The position numbers were made by a program, and so were the translations under genes. From contig JAGMWG010000002.1 of the NCBI GenBank assembly GCA_020744225.1, forward strand, positions 1,178,001 through 1,242,000: DNA of 64,000 nt. Reading direction: 5' to 3'. Shown piece after piece: positions 43,705 through 54,545 of the stretch (position 1 is its first letter; every line of letters starts with the position of its first letter). The notes under the pieces were generated by a model that was not told the DNA's origin, did no database searches, and saw only the letters and a program-made list of their open reading frames with translations. Source of the DNA: Paraphoma chrysanthemicola (Eukaryota > Ascomycota > Dothideomycetes > Pleosporales > Phaeosphaeriaceae).

Positions 43705-44509
43705 ATTGCTCGTGTCGGCTTTTTGCCGCGTTTGTTCGTGTATTTGTGGCTTCAACAGAGACTCAGAGGACAACCAATGATATGCCGAGTCAATCGAGAT
43801 GTGAAGGCGATGCAGGGGCGTGACGCGTCGTGATCGTGGGCGTCGGGTCGTCGAGTGCGCAAGGACGGGGTGCAGAGGAGGAGGGTTGGAAACGCGACTG
43901 ATTTCTACGGGTAGCCGTTCTTGCCTAACACGACATCGACGGAAAGTGCGACCGTGCACACTTCCTTCCTCGCATGCCACTAAGCCGGCGAGCATCGCTC
44001 CCCACAAAACATCACGCATCCACGCGTCAACACCAGATACATTTACGGACACCGTAATAGTCTTCCCCGTTATTCAACAGTCGACGCGTCTGATTGACGC
44101 GACTGGCGAAATGACGTCAGTGTATCAAGTATTGAATTGTGATGGAGTCTGTCAGACAAAAAATATTGCACCTGGATGCTGAATATGTTCGCACACATCT
44201 ACTGACGCCAATATAATTCAACGAGGTATCAAGGTTCCTCTAGCGATTGTGACTTGCTCTTATATAAATAATAGTAGTTTACTAAAAAGAAAGTTCTTAT
44301 TTATCACTATAGTTTACTATATCTTAGTATAAGCGTGGTTGTAAAAGTAGTTAGAGTACTACTTATACTAAGAGTTTAAAGCTAGGTTTAGAGCTTATAT
44401 CATTTAGGTATCTAGTAAAGCTATAGTATTACCGCCTCGGTACTCCCACGTACCTACTTAACAGCGTTCCCGCAACAATAGTGCGCTCCTCCCCTTCCTC
44501 GTTCGCGCC
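43705..44509. other. Intergenic, ISWI promoter and AT-rich island
   Basis: This 805-bp gap has GC-balanced ISWI upstream sequence up to about 44250, then the AT-rich TpA-dense block listed at 44259-44432. A frame continues upstream of the ISWI ATG, but the protein start at 43704 fits the family. Confidence 0.55.
44259..44432. repeat. TpA-dense AT-rich island, RIP-like
   Basis: This roughly 174-bp block is much more AT-rich than anything nearby and full of TA dinucleotides (for example CTTATATAAATAATAGTAG and TTACTATATCTTAGTATAAG), with few CA or TG. This is the pattern left by repeat-induced point mutation in a former repeat. No element can be identified from what remains. Confidence 0.5.
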
Positions 44510-45148
44510 ATGGACAAACTGCCACAGGAGCTGATCAATCGTATTGTGTGGTTCGCAGAGCGTTACCCAGACCAGGAAAAGTGGGGTTCCGCGATAGGAC
44601 AATCTTTCCAGCCCGCTGGTACGCCATCTCAATTTCCTCGCCTCGCGATCCTCAATCGCATTTGGAAGGAAGCAGTCGAGAGCATTACTTTTCACCGTAT
44701 AGGCGTCAAGAGCGATGAGCTGGAATCGTTTCAGTCGATTGTAACAGCAAATCGTCGCAACTACCTTTCCTGGATCAGTTTCAAAGCGGATTTGCCAACA
44801 TATCTGGAAGAAGCATACGAACACAAGGAGTCACGACTTGATCAACATGCCAACAACGAGGCATTTACGAAAACTATAAGCGATCATTTCACGGTGTTGC
44901 GAACCTAGGAAGACAACGGTGTGAAGAATGGAGCACGGCTTAACATTGCAGGAGCTTCGTCGCCGACCGACTTTCGGGAAGTGGATGAGCTCCAGATTGA
45001 GCTTGGTGACTGCAAAGATATTCAATCCGCTCGTTGGGCAGAGTCGCACCTGCGCCTTGTTCAACCCGAAAATCTGCCTACATTGTCTAATGTGCAGCAC
45101 CTCACTATCGAGAATTCGGGCGGGCGACTGTGTCTTGCCTTCATCTGA
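44510..45148 (+). pseudogene. F-box-like protein gene with in-frame TAG
   Basis: One frame runs 213 codons from ATG at 44510 with a single internal stop, TAG at 44906-44908 (codon 133). The N-terminus MDKLPQELINRIVWFAERY resembles the F-box helix of expanded fungal F-box families. The following pattern (FPRLAILNRIWKEAVESITF, LESFQSIVTANRRNYLSWIS) fits the same proteins, and after the stop the frame resumes with EDNGVKNGARLNIAGASS and VDELQIELGDCKDI. The stop sits where related proteins, as I recall them, have Trp before Glu; TGG to TAG equals CCA to CTA on the other strand, a CpA-to-TpA change. The frame ends early after about 213 codons, so the 3' part is probably lost as well. It lies next to the AT-rich island. 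A readthrough product cannot be excluded. Confidence 0.65.
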
Positions 45149-45268
45149 GTATCAGCAGAGGCTGTATACCTTCAGGCACTACGCAAGACAATCATTGAAC
45201 ATGGCGCATTTGTACAGTCTCATGCATCGTCTACTAAACTCACTTGCATTTTCATATGTATCGAGTTC

Positions 45269-47164
45269 TTAGTACATCATCTCCCCTCTCCTCAGCAGGA
45301 TCTCGCCACCCGTAACCCCACTCCTTCCGGGCAACGCTGTCTTGACGATCCCGGCAGCATGCAACTCCTCAATCAAACTGAACAACATTCCATCGCATCC
45401 CTTCGCCGCCATTAAGTTCGCCGTAACAGGTAAGAACTCTACATGACCTGTGATCGTGGAGTTATACGCTGCCTCGCCAAGCGGGACAACGAAGTCCGGC
45501 ACCTCAGCCATCACGCTGATGCGACTGCTGCCGAAGCCAAACGGCACGCCGGGCTCGTCAAGGTAGATGTTACGCGGGTTGGCGCGCGCAGTTGAGCCGA
45601 CGTATAACACAAGCGAGTCAGAGCATGTAGATTCTGACGGTGCGAGGAAGGTCGAACTGGCCCAGTCCATGAAGATGGTCTTGTTGGCGATGCCCTCCTC
45701 CACGGTGCTGGTTTGGTTGTCACCCCAGCCCCAGCGCGCAAGAGGAACAGGGTTGACAAACGGTCGGCGCCCATCATACTTGGCGGCATAATCGGCATAG
45801 AAAGGCCTGCGCACGAGCTCGGTCTGTTGCTTAGTGATGAGGATGGCGTATGTCAGGTTCATAATCCTCGTTAAAGGAGCCAGCGTGGGGTTGTCCGCGG
45901 CGAAAGCGGCTGTAACGTTGTAGGCTGATACGTTAGCCTGGAGGTATTCGGTTACGTTTCCAAGGAAGTCGACCAAAAGCGCGTTCGCTGGGTTGTTGGC
46001 TGACGTTGGCCAGCTGAGCGTCTGAACTTTGGTCGGATAGGTGCTGGAGATGGTGATATTTGGCCCATACATCGCTTTTGCTGCTTCCGTCCAAACAACA
46101 GGGTCGCGAGCAAGGAGTCCTGGAGTGTCGAGCACTGGACTGAGAGGCATGGTGTGCTCAAGAGAGACCAGACCGTGAGACGGCCGATTGCCGAAAAGCC
46201 CTTGAACTTGCGACGGACCGCGTACACTACCGCCAGTATCAGAGCCCAGAGAAACGTCAAGCCAGCCGTACGACGCAGTGCCAGCCCCTCCACCAGACGA
46301 ACTCGATGATGTATCCTGGTAGCCGTCGCCACGCGGATTGAAGGCTTCATGATAGTCGACCCAGTCTGCTGTAGCCGTCTCTCCATTAGCAAACTGCGAG
46401 GTAAGCATTTTACCAACGATTACAGCTCCGGCGTCAATAAGATTTTGGACAGGTGGTGCGGTATTTTCCGCTGGCGGATACAGCCAGTACCAAGCTCGGT
46501 TGCCATTGCTTGTCCGCAGGCCCTTGATATCGTAGATGTCCTTGATGCCAATGCGGACTCCAGCAAGAGGTTTATCTGCGGTTTTGGTGTAGTAAAGACG
46601 AGATGGGACGGCAATGGCCAGCTTTTGGCCAACAGTGCCAGCTGGTAGTACCGAGTAGGATCCATCTCCGTTAGAGGTGACTGACTCTGTAAATGCTCCT
46701 TGGACGTCGGAGAACAGACGCCATGCTTCATACAGCTGGCCGGCTGCATTGATAAAGTAGGGGCCAGGATTTAACACACTTGATGTGTTGCCACTGAGCA
46801 CGGTGTATGATGAATTGTCTGGCAAGCTGCCACTTTGGACGTATACAGCTGTCTTATGTTAGTGGATTTTTGTAGAGATGCAGAAATTTCGTGTACCTTC
46901 CAAGAAGCCAGTCTGCCAAACATCGTCAAGGCTGTACGACGAAATATCGAACGTGCCATTTCCGGCTACCACTGTGATTGGTACAAATGGTCCGTCTTCG
47001 AACAAAGCCTTGATGTCCTCGCCGCTGATACTGCCCACGGCCTTTGGTGGCAGGAAGTAGTCGATTCCGTCAAGCGAGACAGTGAAGCCAGTAGACGATG
47101 CAGCCGCCGTGACGCCGGTCGCCAATGCCAAAGAGGCGATCCCAAGAGCTTGAATAAACCCCAT
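45269..47164 (-). CDS. Secreted amidase-signature enzyme
   Basis: Model: complement(join(45269..46848, 46849 to 46896 intron, 46897..47164)), 615 aa. The 48-nt intron has GTACAC, a CTAAC branch site and AGACAG. A signal peptide (MGFIQALGIASLALATGVTA) is followed by a non-catalytic N-terminal domain of about 160 residues. The amidase-signature core has the Ser-cisSer-Lys triad in place: Lys192 in RIGIKDIYDIKG, the cis-Ser in the SSSSSGGGAGTASYG segment near residue 273, and the nucleophile Ser297 in GSDTGGSVRGPSQVQG. Several N-x-S/T sites fit a secreted glycoprotein. The family hydrolyses amide bonds; the substrate is unknown. It is transcribed away from the DUF2231 gene's 3' end with about 690 bp between. 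Confidence 0.9.
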
Positions 47165-47855
47165 CGTATATCCTGATTATCCTCAGACCTTCAACGCCGA
47201 CTATATCGTCGACAGCCCAAGCATTTTATACACCGCCGATCCGCACCCAGCCGCATGGTGACGACAAACCACATGGCCTTAACCCCACTGATCAAGGTAC
47301 GCCCTTCATCCTCCAGGTACACCGGCGCACCATCGTTCGATAAAGTCAAGTCGTCTTTCCGGCCATATTTACGGTAATTTAGCGCGGACGTCCGAGATAA
47401 GCTCGCGGAGAAACGCCGATGACAGGTCAATTGCAGTAAACATGCGAGTCAAGGCTGCGCGAATACGTAAACGACTCCAAAGATGTTAGGTGGTTAGCAA
47501 GGCTTGATATCTGCAAGGCGCACCATCCCAAGGCCCTTATCTTTGGGAGTGGAGGTGCATAGGCGGCTCGGTAAGCGATAGGAACATAATGGACGCTACG
47601 TGCCGAGCAACGGCGCATGGATACGGCCCAGTATTGAGATGCTGCTTTGTAAGTCAACTGAAAGCTGTCATCACTACTGGAGGTATTCGGAGCAATTTAA
47701 CGTGGTGTAAATGACAATGTCTTGGCAATTTTCCAATGCGACAGCAAGCAAAGCCAAAATGGAAGAAGCTACGACCATGTCCTCCGTAAACCTCGTGAGC
47801 TCACCAAAAGTGGAGTCTCTTTGTCCTCACTAAAGTATTCCTAGTCGGCCCCGAC
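47165..47855. other. Intergenic, promoter of the amidase
   Basis: This 691-bp gap has short ORFs only and no recognisable feature. Confidence 0.5.
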
Positions 47856-48416
47856 TTACTGCGTCTTCTTCACGCTACGATTCTGGAAGCCCATACCATG
47901 AATATACACCAATGATCCACCGAGATACGCCGCAAACAATATCGCGGGCACGGCAAGAACCGTGCTTATGAGAATGTTCTCGTTACTAGGCACCAACCCA
48001 GGGTTGCTCCTCCTCGACCACCAATTGTACAATGCACCAACTACCGTAATGTCGTTGAGGGCGGCGTGTAGCGCGCCGACCTTGGCCTTTTTTGAAGAGA
48101 AGCCGTCACGCTGAATCGTGGGCATGAGCTGTTGCACGCCAGTCGCTACCGCCGGCGCGGAGAAGAGGAGCGTAAGGATTGTGGTGTAGTAAGAGAGGGT
48201 CGGGAAGAGCGACGGCTGGATCTGGATGTCGAATGTCTTGACTATGGTATATCAGCAATGGAACTCCACGGTTCTCGTGCTTTGCATACAGGCAGAAGCT
48301 ACAGCCGTAGCGGTCGGCGCATACGTAGAAGCGAAGTAGATAGCATCGAGAGCGCCCGTTAAAAACGTTGTCGTGATCGGGAAGTGGACGGTTGCTGGAT
48401 GCGCGGGGTGGCTCAT
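47856..48416 (-). CDS. DUF2231-type membrane protein
   Basis: Model: complement(join(47856..48241, 48290..48416)), 170 aa, with one 48-nt intron (GTATGC...CCATAG) restoring one frame. The N-terminus MSHPAHPATVHFPITTTFL is characteristic of the DUF2231 family, whose His residues near TM1 are conserved. Four hydrophobic segments follow: HFPITTTFLTGALDAIYFAS, SYYTTILTLLFSAPAVATGV, LHAALNDITVVGALYNWW and ISTVLAVPAILFAAYLGGSL. The C-terminus is basic (GFQNRSVKKTQ). The function is unknown; some bacterial members lie near redox or haem genes. A longer frame upstream begins with GTG and is not used. Confidence 0.85.
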
Positions 48417-48836
48417 GTTGGAAGCTAAAGCTACTTTATGGCAATGCTGCACAAGTGGTAGGCTGTATAGCAGAGACGTAAGGGCAATTGGAGTGGGATT
48501 AATGGACTACTTCAATCGTTATGTCGTGGGTGGGCGAGTTGCGGAGAGCCGGCCTCTTGTGCAACAGTCCGCAGCGGGAACGCATTTCTCAACCAATGGT
48601 CGCACCACAGTCGTGGAAGCATTGTTCTTCTCAAGCACGCAGGATTGTCGTCATCGATCTCACTCCTCGGGGTGCCGAACCGAAACATCTCGAGAGCAAA
48701 GTGGCTAAAGCTGACATCTTAATGTGGTTAGATCGCCAACCCCTGTTTGTCATTTAATCGCGTTCGCTGTGATTTGTTCTCTTCTCAAGCGCGTCCAGAA
48801 CGACACACCACGCCATGTTTGTATATCCTGGGGCGC
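48417..48836. other. Intergenic between divergent genes
   Basis: These 420 bp are shared upstream sequence of the DUF2231 gene and the CorA-type gene. The plus-strand frame continues upstream of the CorA start to a TTG at 48747, but without an ATG. Confidence 0.5.
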
Positions 48837-50711
48837 ATGGACTTCGCAAAAGGCGCAGAGCCAGTGGTCGACTGGCATTCCGATCCTTATTGGCGCAATC
48901 GCCGCCTGTCACCGGCGCAAATCCAGATTCATGACGTGCGACTAGAAGGATGGCGGCAGGATGTTGGATCCATGATGGAGATGCGTGAGGTGCTTTTGTC
49001 AACACTGCTGCCAGAGCTTGAAGAGAGGGACCATCTATCAGCTACAATCCCGATTGAGGATGCTACAAAAGTCCGAAACGAGCAAGTCCAGCTGAAGAGC
49101 TTAGCAAACGAGTTTGGATGGATGAACGTCCTGAGAAGCAACAAAGTGCAAAGTACCACTCACGACCCGGCAGACTTGCGAAAGTGTCGTTGGATTCACA
49201 TCTCCTCAAAATTCTCGGATTACTTGTCTGGTTGTCTGCTAGGTTTGTCGGATTGGGAAAAGCATCCACACCGAACTGCGGCTGCGCTGCAACAGCTTGA
49301 GCACCTGATCAACCAGCAAGAGCGGTTTTCGAAGCATGGAAGGTATTTCGCGCCCTTCTTTCAGCACCTGGGAGAAGATTTTGGAGACGAGGAAGAGAAG
49401 GAAGACACGCCGATGCTGCTTAGTGTTCCATTTTTGGACTGGACGCTCGATGGAGAGACACCACCGCTTAGGTTCCAGGTCGATCCGAGAGAGGGCTATG
49501 CATCATCTAGAAGCTCATCGCACCTGTTAAGGTCGATTTTGCAGCATTTCTATCGCCTCGAAGACACGAGCGATCGCGAGCCGCAACAAGTTTTCACAAA
49601 ACACAAGCCATGGACAACCGATCGGAATCTGGACCTCAAAGTTCGACGATGGTATGGGCATTATCCAACATCCCTGAATGTGGATGAGCTTTGGATCTTG
49701 GTAGTCGATGCGCGTCACGTTGTGACATTCTCTAGCAATCAGTCTTGGAAATCGAGATGGCCTCCACTACAATTATCTGCAAGAATTATGGAAGTGTCGT
49801 TTCGCGGCATCCGCAACAGTCTCATCAACACGTCTAATAAGCACAACGAGCAGGATTACACATCTTCCACTCATGTCATTGCTGCTCTTAATGGCGCATT
49901 GGGAATGCTACATCGATCTTTCTGGACTGATATCACGCTTTGTCTTTCTGACAGGTACGCTAGCTATTTGGGCCATTTGCAATACCGTTTACACCGAAGT
50001 CCGAGCACCAAATTAGTCATGGATCTCCTACAAGTCCAGGAAGAGTTGAACATTATCATATCCATCATGGAACAACAAATGGAACTTGTGTCGAATCTCC
50101 AGGGCAATCCTAGCCCAAAGAACATCAAACAGCAATCATATAGCACACCACATTCGTACAGTCAACGGCCACTCAGCTCCATCCCTACCTCGGACATCGC
50201 CACATATCGTCAAATATCCTTCTCACGCCTGTCTGACCCCACCGCCCAACTCCTTGAGAACCTCCAACGAGAATACGCCGACCTCGTCGACCTGCGCGAG
50301 AACAGCAATGCACTCATAAACCGCACAATTCAGCTCGTCAACATCCGGCTCGAAGACCACGGCAAAGCCATTCTCGTCTTCACCATGGTTACCATCATCT
50401 TCCTGCCACTCTCATTCATATCTTCCTTCTTCGGCATGAACTTCTCAGACATTCGAGACATGGACCAGACGCAGCGGCTGTTCTGGATTGTGGCTGGGAG
50501 TCTGACGGTCGGAACGGTGGCATTCAGTGTGTTTTTGGCGTTTTATGGAGGCGCGATTGTGGAGTGGTTTATGGGCTTGCGCGAGAATAGGAGCAGGAGG
50601 GTGAAGAAGAGGATGGCGGTGGAGAAGAGAGCGGTGGATGTGAGGCAGGGGCAGATTAGGAATTTTGAGGTGCTGGATGCGCTGAGACCGAGGATGACTG
50701 GTGTGCCTTGA
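48837..50711 (+). CDS. CorA-like Mg2+ transporter-type membrane protein
   Basis: This single-exon gene encodes 624 aa from the ATG that gives MDFAKGAEPV. The C-terminal part is a CorA-type channel: a long helix (TAQLLENLQREYADLVDLRE), TM1 FTMVTIIFLPLSFISSFFGM, the periplasmic-type GMN signature in FFGMNFSDIRD, and TM2 LFWIVAGSLTVGTVAFSVFL. A basic cytosolic tail follows (GLRENRSRRVKKRMAVEKRA). The N-terminal 400 residues are soluble and fungal-specific, with WILVVDARHVVTFSSNQSW close to the CorA-like core. It is probably a divalent cation channel of the plasma or an internal membrane. Fungal proteins of this type are often annotated only as CorA-like, and ion specificity is not shown. Confidence 0.88.
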   Translation: MDFAKGAEPVVDWHSDPYWRNRRLSPAQIQIHDVRLEGWRQDVGSMMEMREVLLSTLLPELEERDHLSATIPIEDATKVRNEQVQLKSLANEFGWMNVLRSNKVQSTTHDPADLRKCRWIHISSKFSDYLSGCLLGLSDWEKHPHRTAAALQQLEHLINQQERFSKHGRYFAPFFQHLGEDFGDEEEKEDTPMLLSVPFLDWTLDGETPPLRFQVDPREGYASSRSSSHLLRSILQHFYRLEDTSDREPQQVFTKHKPWTTDRNLDLKVRRWYGHYPTSLNVDELWILVVDARHVVTFSSNQSWKSRWPPLQLSARIMEVSFRGIRNSLINTSNKHNEQDYTSSTHVIAALNGALGMLHRSFWTDITLCLSDRYASYLGHLQYRLHRSPSTKLVMDLLQVQEELNIIISIMEQQMELVSNLQGNPSPKNIKQQSYSTPHSYSQRPLSSIPTSDIATYRQISFSRLSDPTAQLLENLQREYADLVDLRENSNALINRTIQLVNIRLEDHGKAILVFTMVTIIFLPLSFISSFFGMNFSDIRDMDQTQRLFWIVAGSLTVGTVAFSVFLAFYGGAIVEWFMGLRENRSRRVKKRMAVEKRAVDVRQGQIRNFEVLDALRPRMTGVP

Positions 50712-51186
50712 AAGCCTGGCATGATTATGAAATTTTGATCTGCCTCTCTGTGCTTTGAGTTCTCAATCAACGCTGATTTGGCCAAGAATTCGAATGATCC
50801 CCAGGCCGCAATCTCTTGGCCATGATAGATAAACGCTCACAATGGTGTGAGCAGTATCGTGTTCCAAGACTGGGTGATTGGAGATTTTACTCCTTTTAGT
50901 AGTCAGATGTGGGTGCGCGGACTGATTCGAAACGCAGAAGCATGGATAAGCACCTCTTTGATTGCGGCCAGCATGGGATAAAGCGCTGTGGTCGTATAGT
51001 CATTTCAATCGTCCTCTTCGGTGCCATTCGTAGGCACGCGGCCATCAACGTGTCCTAATGAATGTCTCCTTATCGCTATTGTTATTGACGCCACGATTAG
51101 CCAGTATAGTAAGACTCCAGAGACTTCGTCTCTTTACTCAATAATCGCTCTTCTGCTTATTCACTATGAACACAACCGAGCGGCTC
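50712..51186. other. Intergenic between convergent loci
   Basis: These 475 bp lie between the CorA-type gene and the HET pseudogene. I see no gene. The lost 3' part of the HET pseudogene is not recognisable here. Confidence 0.5.
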
Positions 51187-52482
51187 TCACGGTAGTATGC
51201 GCTCCGCACGCGTGCGATGCATGCAGAGCACAACTTCATGTATATCTTGGCCATGCAAATTTAGCTTGGACATCAAGTGGTCGATAAAATTGCTTTCCAT
51301 CGTTTCTCTGGTCCATACAAAGTCCTCCACGTCTTGAACAGCAGGGCCGCCGAACGAGTCCTGATACCATTTTGGGTCTGGCAACTGCAGGTGAAAGACA
51401 ATTTGGGCAACGTCTGATACAACCTCGGCTGCTGTTCTACTGTAGTCTGCAACAAGGCAATGCGATTGGCCTGAGGAGTCGACGGCAATCCACAGCAGAG
51501 CGTAAACAAAGTCGCGAGGATCGGTGCTATCTGATGTCGCGAATGAAGTCGATAGGCTGCGTAGAGAGAAAGTCGAGGGCGGTGACTCTAGGTCTCTCAT
51601 TCGCCAGCTGGATCTCAGCTGGAGCAACCTCCATCCAGGCGTATTTCGTATCTCATGAACTCCATTGGCTCCATCGCCAGCGCGCTTGAAGTCGTCGGCA
51701 TCTGCACGCAGATCCCCGCACCATATGCTCACGGCTTTAGCTGTAACCGCTTCCTGAATGATCCAAATGCGCTTCCAGTACGGTTTCCGAAACAAATAGT
51801 ACCATGAATTCCATGGGCGCCACCGTCTGAGCGCGCTGATTACTTCATAATTATGAATCGGAATGGGCAAGTCTGTGAAGCGTTCTGCTGGTGTTCGGCC
51901 CGTTCGGTATGCATGATATGTCTCCAATTCCTGAAAAGCTTGCCGATCGTGTTGGACGGCATCTCCCAGCCATATTGTGACGGACGAAGCTTCGGAATAG
52001 ATCTCATACATCTGTGCCACTTGGAGGTTTCGTTCCCTGACATCAGCTTAGTTGATGCACACGGCGGCTATCCAAAGCCAATCTTCCTGGGAGCAGGTCT
52101 TGCGATACTCGAGGAGGAAAGTCCATAAAGATCCACCGACAGAGAGAGTCATGCCATTGCACATGATTGTCTTCTTTTCTGAGCTATGATCCCACATGTA
52201 AGACAATGCCTGGTATTTAGGTTCAGTGTCAAGATTGAAGCACATGAGCCTGCACCTTATATCATCCGCGGGTTGCCCTGGGTGAACTTGCAAAAGACGA
52301 ACGCTACTCTTTGCCGAATCCAACTCTTGATATTGGAAGGGTTTTCGATCCCCGAGGCTCTGTAAGGCATGATCAGGTTGTACGACGAACGATTGAGCAC
52401 TCGACGGGTCTTCGGTTTGTTGCCGTAGCCGTAGCCGTCGTTGTTCGCCGGGACTGGAATCTGTTTGCTTTCGTTTGTGCAT
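51187..52482 (-). pseudogene. HET-domain gene with in-frame TAA, probably truncated
   Basis: One frame of 432 codons runs from the ATG at 52482 to 51187 with a single internal stop, TAA at 52048-52050 (codon 145). The HET domain is clear on both sides: YQALSYMWDHS, LWTFLLEYRK, WLWIAAVCIN, stop, ADVRERNLQVAQMYEIY, SVTIWLGDAV, YWKRIWIIQEAV. The expected sequence at the stop is INQAD, so the stop replaces a Gln codon: CAA to TAA, a CpA-to-TpA change. The usual Asp of W-I-D-A is also Ala here. A splice of only 26 nt would be needed to avoid the stop, too short for a fungal intron. The end near DIHEVVLCMHRT is far short of the 725-aa relative at 24861, so the 3' part is likely gone. Readthrough or an assembly error are alternatives. 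Confidence 0.75.
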
Positions 52483-52776
52483 AGCGAATTGGTTTCGACA
52501 ACTTCAAAACCGCACAGAGTAAATCCACAACATAAACTTGTCTTTTCTTGCTACCATGGACTTCTTGCTCGGGAGATACGACGAGGCAGGTGCAAGAGCG
52601 GCGAGGGCGCTCAGCCACCGTCACATTCGCGGAAATTCAAGCATCGAATATCGGCACCGCCCCAGCAAACAAGTCTACAAGCGAAACTCGCACTATCACT
52701 AGATAATGACTCGGCAATCAAAATTATTGATTTATTATCATTATCAACTGACTCACACGTCCTAAATATGAACCCA

Positions 52777-54545
52777 TTACTGAGAGTCTGGTAAACTACG
52801 CAAAACGAAAGCACTATTCTGGCGACTAATTGCCTTAGCCCGCCAGTCATCTTGTTCCAACTTAATGCCGCTTTTCCTGAAAACCATATTAGTTGCGCTT
52901 CTGTTTGTGTAAACTGGCCAGATTCCGTTGGGTCCTAAAGCTGCATATCTCGTTAACACCAAACTGTGAAAAGCCACGGCGCATGAGTATACGTACCATA
53001 GGGAGCGTTGGGTGAAAGTTCATTCACAAAACTTATCCACATTCTGCTCATGCGGTAACTTAAGTTGAGGTACTCGCGGCGGTCTTGCCAAGAGTTGGAT
53101 GCAAGAAAGTTGGAAGCGTGGCCAACACCATCGACATTTCGAAATACAAATGGGATCTCGGCAAAATGGGTGACGCCGAGTGTGTCCGGCGCAACACCAC
53201 TTGGGACAGTGTCGAAGCGGTAGCTATAGGCAGGAATACCGTGTTTCGCCCACATTTTGGCCGCTAGGCGCCTCGGGGCGATGAAGAGCTGGTCTCCCCT
53301 GAACAACGAGGCTCTTCCATATAGAGCTCCATACTCCGGGCGAGGTGAGAGTAGTACGGTGCCGAGAGAAGTTTCGGCATCTTCTGTAGATAGGTCCTTG
53401 AGGTACTCAGCAGCCACAGCGTCGATAGTCGTATTGGCCAAGCCACTGTCCAAGTATCTCGCAATAACAGCCCTGAATTGGGCGGTGGTATTCACGAAAA
53501 AGTTCTCACTTATGGCGAAAGAGGTTCCCTCATTCGTATTGGTCCCAATTATTATAGGTCGTTGTACAAATCTTCCTTCACTTAGAGCCACGGACGGATG
53601 TTCTGTGATGATGTCTCCATCCAGGACTGGGAAGTATGAAAGGCTTTGAAAGGCACCCTTTAGTGTTTCGACAGGCGCACCCCTTAAGCAGCTGAGTGTG
53701 TCGTTTGAGCCTGAGCATCCAGTCTTTTCAAGCACTTGACTGTAGGCAGCATCCTGTTCCTCTACAGATGGATTCTGACCTAGTGATGCTGGACCACCAC
53801 TTTGAGCTATACCTGCGTGGAAGAGTCCGTCGTCACGTCCTCCAAACGCGCGAAAGTGATGTCCGACAGATACCGCACCCGCAGACTCGCCTTGTAGTGT
53901 GACTCGAGACGGATCACCCCCAAATGCGGCGATGTTATCTTGTATCCAGCTGAGTGCTAGTCGTTGATCGTATAAGCCTAGATTCGCAACTCCAGACCGG
54001 AGTATATCGCTACCAGATAAAAAGCCAAACCCGGAAATTCGGTAATTGATAGTAATTCCGATGATTGGCGCTCGAAGTTTGACCGACTCTTCTACGAGGA
54101 AAGACATGTTATATCTTTGATCGGCGCCACTACCCTCCTGATATCCCCCACCGGGAAGGTAGAAAAGGACAGGCAGTTTTGACTTGCGGTGGTAACCGGC
54201 TGGTCGTACAATGTTGAGTGTCAAGCAGTCTTCGCTTTCCTCGTGAAAGAATCCACTCTGCTCAAACACAGGCAGTGGAAGAGGCGCAGAATGGCACCAT
54301 GGACCGAATTCTGTGGCGTTTCGCTGCTGCCAAGGCTGGGCAATAGGCTTCGGGCGGGCGTATCTTAGATTTCCAGTGGGAGGCTGAGCATACGGAATGC
54401 CTAGGAAGAAGTCCTGATGGTATTGTGCATTCCAGACTCCCACAAGCGTACCGTTTGTCGTCTTAACAATTGGTCGAAGAGTGTGAGCCGTTGTGACTTG
54501 CCCCAACACAAGCCAAAGCAGGAGTTTTGTACTGATTTTGGTCAT
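52777..54545 (-). CDS. Secreted type B carboxylesterase/lipase
   Basis: Model: complement(join(52777..52940, 52997..54545)), 570 aa. Without the 56-nt intron (GTACGT...ATGCAG) the frame ends in THAPWLFTVWC; with it, it continues as APYALGPNGIWPVYTN and ends PDSQ, as expected for the family. The signal peptide is MTKISTKLLLWLVLGQVTTA. The alpha/beta hydrolase core shows FLGIPYAQPPTGNLRYARP, SEDCLTLNI, the oxyanion PGGGYQEG, the nucleophile Ser221 in LQGESAGAVSVGHH, the acid in GTNTNEGTSF and the His in VTHFAEIPFVF. Cys pairs and several N-x-S/T sites are present. It hydrolyses carboxylic esters outside the cell; the substrate is unknown. Confidence 0.93.

Noticed and set aside
43705..44052. 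Upstream extension of the ISWI frame
   Set aside because: The extension is Arg/Cys-rich and unlike ISWI N-termini, while MARKSQVDSDG at 43704 has a typical acidic start region.
52024..52060. Possible mini-intron removing the TAA in the HET pseudogene
   Set aside because: The only GT-AG pair around the stop is 26 nt apart, below fungal intron sizes, and removing it would delete conserved residues.
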